Shown here: in pieces, positions 5,837 to 9,263 of the stretch | Numbering within the stretch: the stretch's first letter is position 1 | How the letters are laid out: every line of letters starts with the position of its first letter | Assembly: GCA_021803405.1 (NCBI GenBank) | Contig: JAJZLO010000041.1 | Coordinates: 1 to 9,263 of the forward strand | Origin: Microcaldota archaeon | Lineage (GTDB): Archaea > Micrarchaeota > Micrarchaeia > Micrarchaeales > CABMGC01 | Reading direction: 5' to 3' | Length of the DNA stretch: 9,263 nt | Position numbers and translations under genes: made by a program | The notes under the pieces: model-generated | Databases searched by the model: none | The model's input: only the letters and a program-made list of their open reading frames with translations | What the model was told of the DNA's origin: nothing

Positions 5837-7903
5837 CTACATCCCTTCCTCATTTCTTCTTACTATTTTTATTACTCCTTGTCTTGGACTGAATATATCT
5901 CCGCTTCTTTCCAACTCAGATATGTACTTGCTTGTTGTATTCCTATCTATACTTTGTTTTTCAGCTTCTTCTAATATCCTTGCTATTTTTGCGCTTTCTT
6001 CGTCATGTTCAAGGGTTTTTATAATATTTAATATTACATTTATTTTATTTACCTTTTCCCTAGGCATACCTGTTAAAAGGGTATCTATGTCCTTTCTTCC
6101 GCCTCTGTCTACTGCAAGACTGTTTAGCATATAATCAAATAGTGAGATTGCAAGATCGGCATCTTTTTTTTCTATGACCAAAGCAAGCCTTGTCTTTGCG
6201 CTAGCTTCTGAGAGCCTTACAAGTCCTTCTATTTGCCTTGGAGTCATTGGCACCGCGCCTTGTTTCATGCCTAGCTTTCTGAGCTCGACATAATAATTTA
6301 GTATTGTATCGCTAGCCTCTTTATCTAGCCTTGGGAAGATATTCTTTCTAGCGTATGCAACGTACTTTCTTAATAACTCAGTGCTTATAGGTTGCTTTTC
6401 AACCTGAACATAATCCTGAATCTCAGCTATCTGCGCCCCAGCAGCAGCATGCTGAGTCATTATGTGCGTGGCTATCTGCCTATCCCTCTCTTCATCCATT
6501 ACATCAGTAATAGGGAATATAAGGTCAAATCTTGAAAGTAATGCAGGAGGTATATCGAACTGTTCTGCAGGATAGGTATTTCTATCAAATCTTCCGTACT
6601 TTGGATTTGCCGCAGCAAGAACAGAGGTTTTAGCGCTGAACTTGGCTATTATTCCTGCCTTTGCTACGCTTATAGACTGTGATTCTAAGGCTTCTAATAA
6701 TGCGGATTTGTCCTCATCTCCTATCTTATCGAACTCATCTATGCTTACCTCTCCTCCAGAACCTAGAACAAGAGCTCCTGCCTTTAATGTCCAACCTCCT
6801 TCTGAAAACTCATCACGCTCAGCAGCAGCAGTAAGACCTGCTCCGCTGGTAGATTTACCGCTAACATAAATCCCTTTGGGAACTATCTCTGTAACCGCTT
6901 GCAGCAATCTTGTTTTTGCGCTGCCCGGATCTCCGATTAAAAGCATATGTATATCGCTCCTTATCAAAGCGCCATCCACAAGATGCTTATCTGGTGTTCC
7001 GCCAAAGAGCTGTAGAACAAGTGCTTTCTTAATCTCCATATGTCCAAAGATAGATGGAGCAAGTGACTTTGCTATCTTGTCAAAAATCTCAGGGTCCTTT
7101 GAAAGATCCCTTATGATTAATTTATCATCTTCTGAAATTTCAAGCTCAGAAAACTCCTTCTGTTTTGTCTTTATTGAAACTGCATCAAAAAACATAGTAA
7201 AAAGAATCTTATCTTCTTTACCTCTAGCGTTCTTTCTTGGTTTTATTCTTAATATGCCAGTTATATCTATCCTATCTCCAGGTATTACCTTATTTACCAG
7301 ATCGTCCTCCATCCATACCTCTAGCTGCCATGTCGGAGTACTGCCCTTAAGTCTTTCTAATGGATCCTGAACTGCAAGTCTTTGAAGATTTGAAAATCTG
7401 GAACGCTCGGTATCCTGTTTTAGAGAACGTCGTTTACATTGAGGGCAAATCTCCACTACTGTATCTCGATCCATTCTTGTTTCTATGACGCCTCCGCAGA
7501 AAAGGCACTTAAAATAGCCTATACTTACCTTTGGAGTTATCTCAGATCTTTTTACCACAAGCGCATCTATAGTCAAAAATTGACCTATGTACTCTGAACC
7601 TATGTCCTGTATCATTGGAGATTGAGTGGTAACGCCAAAAAATCTTACATAAATAGGCTCTTTTGCTTCAGGATCCGGATTCATCTTTGAAAGAGCTGCG
7701 CTTGCTATTGGAAGCAAATCGTCAGGTTTATGAATTAATTGCAACGCTATATCGGTATCAAAACGTTCAAGATCTTTTATATCTACATAGAGGCTTCTGT
7801 TTTTTGGATAACCTATATACATGTCCTTTATCTGCTCTGAGTAGTAGGTATTTAGAAACTCTGTAAACTTCTCCTCTAACTCGGAGCTTGCTATTTCATC
7901 CAC
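5837..7903 (-). CDS. mcm: MCM replicative DNA helicase
   Basis: This is the hexameric 3'-5' helicase that unwinds DNA at archaeal replication forks. Numbered from GTG 7912 (691 aa), the N-terminal DNA-binding part includes a zinc finger with C136, C139, C156 and C159. The AAA+ core has Walker A GDPGSAKT at 327-334, a presensor hairpin region near 412-430, Walker B SIDEFD with D392/E393, sensor 1 N436 in AAANPKYGRFD and the arginine finger R461 in LLSRFDLIF. A C-terminal winged helix occupies about 616-686. Length and order are those of full archaeal MCMs. Walker B has Ser where Cys is usual and Walker A ends in Thr, both conservative. I choose GTG 7903 as start (688 aa) because GGGGGTG sits six bases upstream of it. 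The GTG at 7912 lies inside that Shine-Dalgarno sequence. It heads the mcm-protease-glyA cluster. Confidence 0.97.
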   Translation of the reverse strand: MDEIASSELEEKFTEFLNTYYSEQIKDMYIGYPKNRSLYVDIKDLERFDTDIALQLIHKPDDLLPIASAALSKMNPDPEAKEPIYVRFFGVTTQSPMIQDIGSEYIGQFLTIDALVVKRSEITPKVSIGYFKCLFCGGVIETRMDRDTVVEICPQCKRRSLKQDTERSRFSNLQRLAVQDPLERLKGSTPTWQLEVWMEDDLVNKVIPGDRIDITGILRIKPRKNARGKEDKILFTMFFDAVSIKTKQKEFSELEISEDDKLIIRDLSKDPEIFDKIAKSLAPSIFGHMEIKKALVLQLFGGTPDKHLVDGALIRSDIHMLLIGDPGSAKTRLLQAVTEIVPKGIYVSGKSTSGAGLTAAAERDEFSEGGWTLKAGALVLGSGGEVSIDEFDKIGDEDKSALLEALESQSISVAKAGIIAKFSAKTSVLAAANPKYGRFDRNTYPAEQFDIPPALLSRFDLIFPITDVMDEERDRQIATHIMTQHAAAGAQIAEIQDYVQVEKQPISTELLRKYVAYARKNIFPRLDKEASDTILNYYVELRKLGMKQGAVPMTPRQIEGLVRLSEASAKTRLALVIEKKDADLAISLFDYMLNSLAVDRGGRKDIDTLLTGMPREKVNKINVILNIIKTLEHDEESAKIARILEEAEKQSIDRNTTSKYISELERSGDIFSPRQGVIKIVRRNEEGM

Positions 7904-7909
7904 AATTAA

Positions 7910-7916
7910 CACCCCC
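7910..7916 (-). promoter_or_regulatory. Strong Shine-Dalgarno site for mcm (GGGGGTG)
   Basis: Read on the - strand, 7916-7910 is GGGGGTG, close to the archaeal consensus GGAGGTG, followed by six bases and then GTG at 7903. The site decides the mcm start in favour of 7903 over the GTG at 7912-7910, which is part of the site itself. Confidence 0.6.
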
Positions 7917-7925
7917 GTTGCAGAG

Positions 7926-7936
7926 TATTTATATTT
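7926..7936 (-). promoter_or_regulatory. Candidate TATA box of the mcm operon (AAATATAAATA)
   Basis: On the - strand 7936-7926 reads AAATATAAATA, a good archaeal TATA-like element in the divergent region. The usual distance of about 25-27 bases would put transcription initiation close to 7904. That would give an almost leaderless mcm message or else compete with the Shine-Dalgarno reading, so the exact start needs mapping. The reverse complement is also TATA-like and could serve metG. Confidence 0.4.
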
Positions 7937-7938
7937 GT

Positions 7939-7952
7939 AAAGGAATAAAAGG
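7939..7952 (+). promoter_or_regulatory. Candidate promoter element of metG
   Basis: The + strand reads AAAGGAATAAAAGG here. The purine-rich AAAGG resembles a TFB-recognition element and AATAAAA (7944-7950) a TATA box. Initiation would fall near 7974, leaving a short leader with the AGGTG site in it. An alternative is TTTTAT at 7968-7973, which lies too close to the start codon. Assignment is by position and composition only. Confidence 0.3.
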
Positions 7953-7981
7953 TTGTATTACAAAAGGTTTTATCTGCGGTT

Positions 7982-7986
7982 AGGTG
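7982..7986 (+). promoter_or_regulatory. Shine-Dalgarno site for metG (AGGTG)
   Basis: AGGTG is followed by five bases and ATG 7992. It matches the archaeal anti-Shine-Dalgarno core and fixes the start, which also agrees with the family N-terminus. Confidence 0.6.
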
Positions 7987-7991
7987 TTTTA

Positions 7992-9263
7992 ATGAAATAT
8001 TACATAACAACTCCGATATATTATGTTAATGGCAAACCCCATATAGGTCATGCCTATACTACAATAATCTCAGATATACTTGCAAGATGGCACAGACTGT
8101 GCGGCGAAGATGTTTTTTTCCTTACAGGAACAGATGAGCATGGAGAAAAAATAGAAAAAGCTGCTGAAAAAGAAGGGCTTGATCCTAAGGCGTTTGTAGA
8201 TAGAATAGTTTTAGAGTATATTGAAATTTGGAAAAAACTCAATATTTCATATGATAAATTTATAAGGACAACTGACAAAAACCATGAAGAAGCAGTAAAG
8301 AAATTCATCGAAAGACTTTATGAAAAAGGTGACATATATAAGGGGGAGTATGAAGGATGGTACTGCGTGCCCGATGAAACCTTCATAACAGAGCTGCAAC
8401 TCGTAAATGGAAACTGTCCTTTTTGCGGCAGAGAGGTTAAAAAAGTAAGTGAAGAGACATATTTTTTTAGATTAAGTAAGTATCAGAACAAGATACTTGA
8501 GTTTTATGATAAAAATCCTTTGTTTATTTTGCCTACCTCAAAATCAACTGAGATAATTAACAGGGTAAAAGGCGGACTAAACGACATAAGCATCACTAGA
8601 ACAACAATAAAATGGGGCATTCCTTTTCCAATAGATAAAAAACATACAATTTATGTATGGGTTGACGCATTAATAAATTATTTAAGTGCTATAAACTGGC
8701 CCGAAGATAAGTTCAAGAGTTTTTGGCCTGCAAATGTGCACATAGTAGGCAAAGAAATAAGTTGGTTTCATACTGTAATATGGCCAGCACTTCTTTTTTC
8801 TGCTGAGCTTGAACAGCCAAAAAGTGTTTTTGTACATGGATGGTGGACCGTTGAAGGTAAAAAAATGAGTAAGTCTTTAGGAAATGTAGTTGACCCTATA
8901 GAAATTATTAATAAATATGGACTTGACCAGTTAAGGTACTTCTTTGCAAAGGAGATGCCATTTGGAAGCGATGCGGACTTTTCTGAAAAGGCTTTAATAG
9001 CAAGGATAAATGGAGAGCTTGTAGATGACCTTGGTAATTTAGTATTTAGGACATTAACGCTTGTAGAAAGATTTAATGGAGAGATAAAAGGTGATCCAGA
9101 ACTAAACAGGACAATAAATATAGATAAAATAAAGCGGTTTATGGATAACCTTGATGTTTTTAACGCAATAAATGAGATCTGGTCTATAATAAGAGCGGCT
9201 AATAAATATATCAATGAAAAGGAGGTATGGAAATTAAAAGGGGATGAATTATCAAATGCCCTC
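7992..9263 (+). CDS. metG: Methionyl-tRNA synthetase, bacterial-type (3' partial)
   Basis: The enzyme charges tRNA-Met with methionine. The frame is open for 424 codons from ATG 7992 to the window edge. It starts MKYYITTPIYYVNGKPHIGH, the class I N-terminus with HIGH at 17-20. The connective-peptide region follows with C125, D128, C142 and C145 at the zinc-knuckle positions (WYCVPDETF then CPFC). Next come the WGIPFP and YVWVDALINY segments, KMSKS at 291-295, DDLGNLV near 345 and the start of the anticodon-binding helical domain with YINEKEVW (W413 at the anticodon-contacting position). The segment order and single knuckle fit the short bacterial type (Thermus/Bacillus style) better than the usual archaeal type, whose N-terminus and double zinc knuckle differ. 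The C-terminus, including any tRNA-binding dimer domain, lies beyond the window. It is divergent from mcm. Confidence 0.95.
   Translation, partial: MKYYITTPIYYVNGKPHIGHAYTTIISDILARWHRLCGEDVFFLTGTDEHGEKIEKAAEKEGLDPKAFVDRIVLEYIEIWKKLNISYDKFIRTTDKNHEEAVKKFIERLYEKGDIYKGEYEGWYCVPDETFITELQLVNGNCPFCGREVKKVSEETYFFRLSKYQNKILEFYDKNPLFILPTSKSTEIINRVKGGLNDISITRTTIKWGIPFPIDKKHTIYVWVDALINYLSAINWPEDKFKSFWPANVHIVGKEISWFHTVIWPALLFSAELEQPKSVFVHGWWTVEGKKMSKSLGNVVDPIEIINKYGLDQLRYFFAKEMPFGSDADFSEKALIARINGELVDDLGNLVFRTLTLVERFNGEIKGDPELNRTINIDKIKRFMDNLDVFNAINEIWSIIRAANKYINEKEVWKLKGDELSNAL

Noticed and set aside
5837..5842. TAG at the mcm end as a pyrrolysine or programmed readthrough codon
   Set aside because: nrdB and folA in the same window also end in TAG, the MCM protein is already full length with its winged helix, and no stimulatory structure is visible. 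Only the frame relation is reported as an observation.
6876..7370. Open frame of 164 codons on the + strand
   Set aside because: It is antisense to the MCM N-terminal and AAA+ regions; composition is Ser/Leu/Ile-rich, as expected of an antisense shadow.
8768..9214. Open frame of 148 codons on the - strand
   Set aside because: It lies fully inside metG, which has clear HIGH/KMSKS motifs on the other strand, and its product has no recognisable domain.
1..9263. CRISPR arrays, tRNA/rRNA genes, insertion sequences, attachment sites, replication-origin repeats
   Set aside because: Nearly all the sequence is accounted for by nine intact or partial genes with short spacers. I saw no regularly spaced repeats, cloverleaf structures, transposase motifs or origin-like repeat clusters.

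Overview
The window reads as an AT-rich archaeal genome fragment with many ATA (Ile) and AGA/AGG (Arg) codons. The archaeal call rests on one gene, a full-length MCM replicative helicase with zinc domain, AAA+ core and winged helix. A presenilin-type intramembrane aspartic protease and archaeal-looking TATA and Shine-Dalgarno elements fit with it. Several other genes are bacterial in style: class Ic ribonucleotide reductase, ThyA, DHFR and a bacterial-type MetRS. Such a mixture is known in small-genome, DPANN-like or other uncultured archaea, but I cannot place the organism further from the sequence alone.

Layout. Positions 1-3359 (+ strand) form a tight cluster: the last codons of the ribonucleotide reductase large subunit, the R2 small subunit (nrdB), thymidylate synthase (thyA), dihydrofolate reductase (folA) and a HAD-family phosphatase-like protein. 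Positions 3396-7903 (- strand) hold a second tight cluster, transcribed in the order mcm, presenilin-like protease, glyA. The protease and glyA share a 4-nt ATGA overlap, and the mcm-protease gap is about a dozen bases. The two clusters converge at 3360-3395. A short divergent promoter region (about 7904-7991) separates mcm from a methionyl-tRNA synthetase gene (+) that runs off the right edge. There is no gene-free stretch longer than 100 bases, and I see no RNA genes, mobile elements, CRISPR arrays or large repeats.

How the genes work together. RNR makes deoxyribonucleotides. ThyA methylates dUMP using methylene-tetrahydrofolate, DHFR regenerates tetrahydrofolate, and SHMT (GlyA) recharges it from serine. 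The window therefore holds the whole thymidylate cycle plus dNTP supply, close to the replicative helicase: a DNA-precursor and replication neighbourhood. The least explained parts are the protease placed between helicase and SHMT, its in-frame TAG junction with mcm, its apparent extra membrane helix, and the long N-terminus of ThyA. Nothing here shows a clearly new defence or mobile system. The most distinctive biochemical prediction is a Mn/Fe-type (class Ic) RNR.
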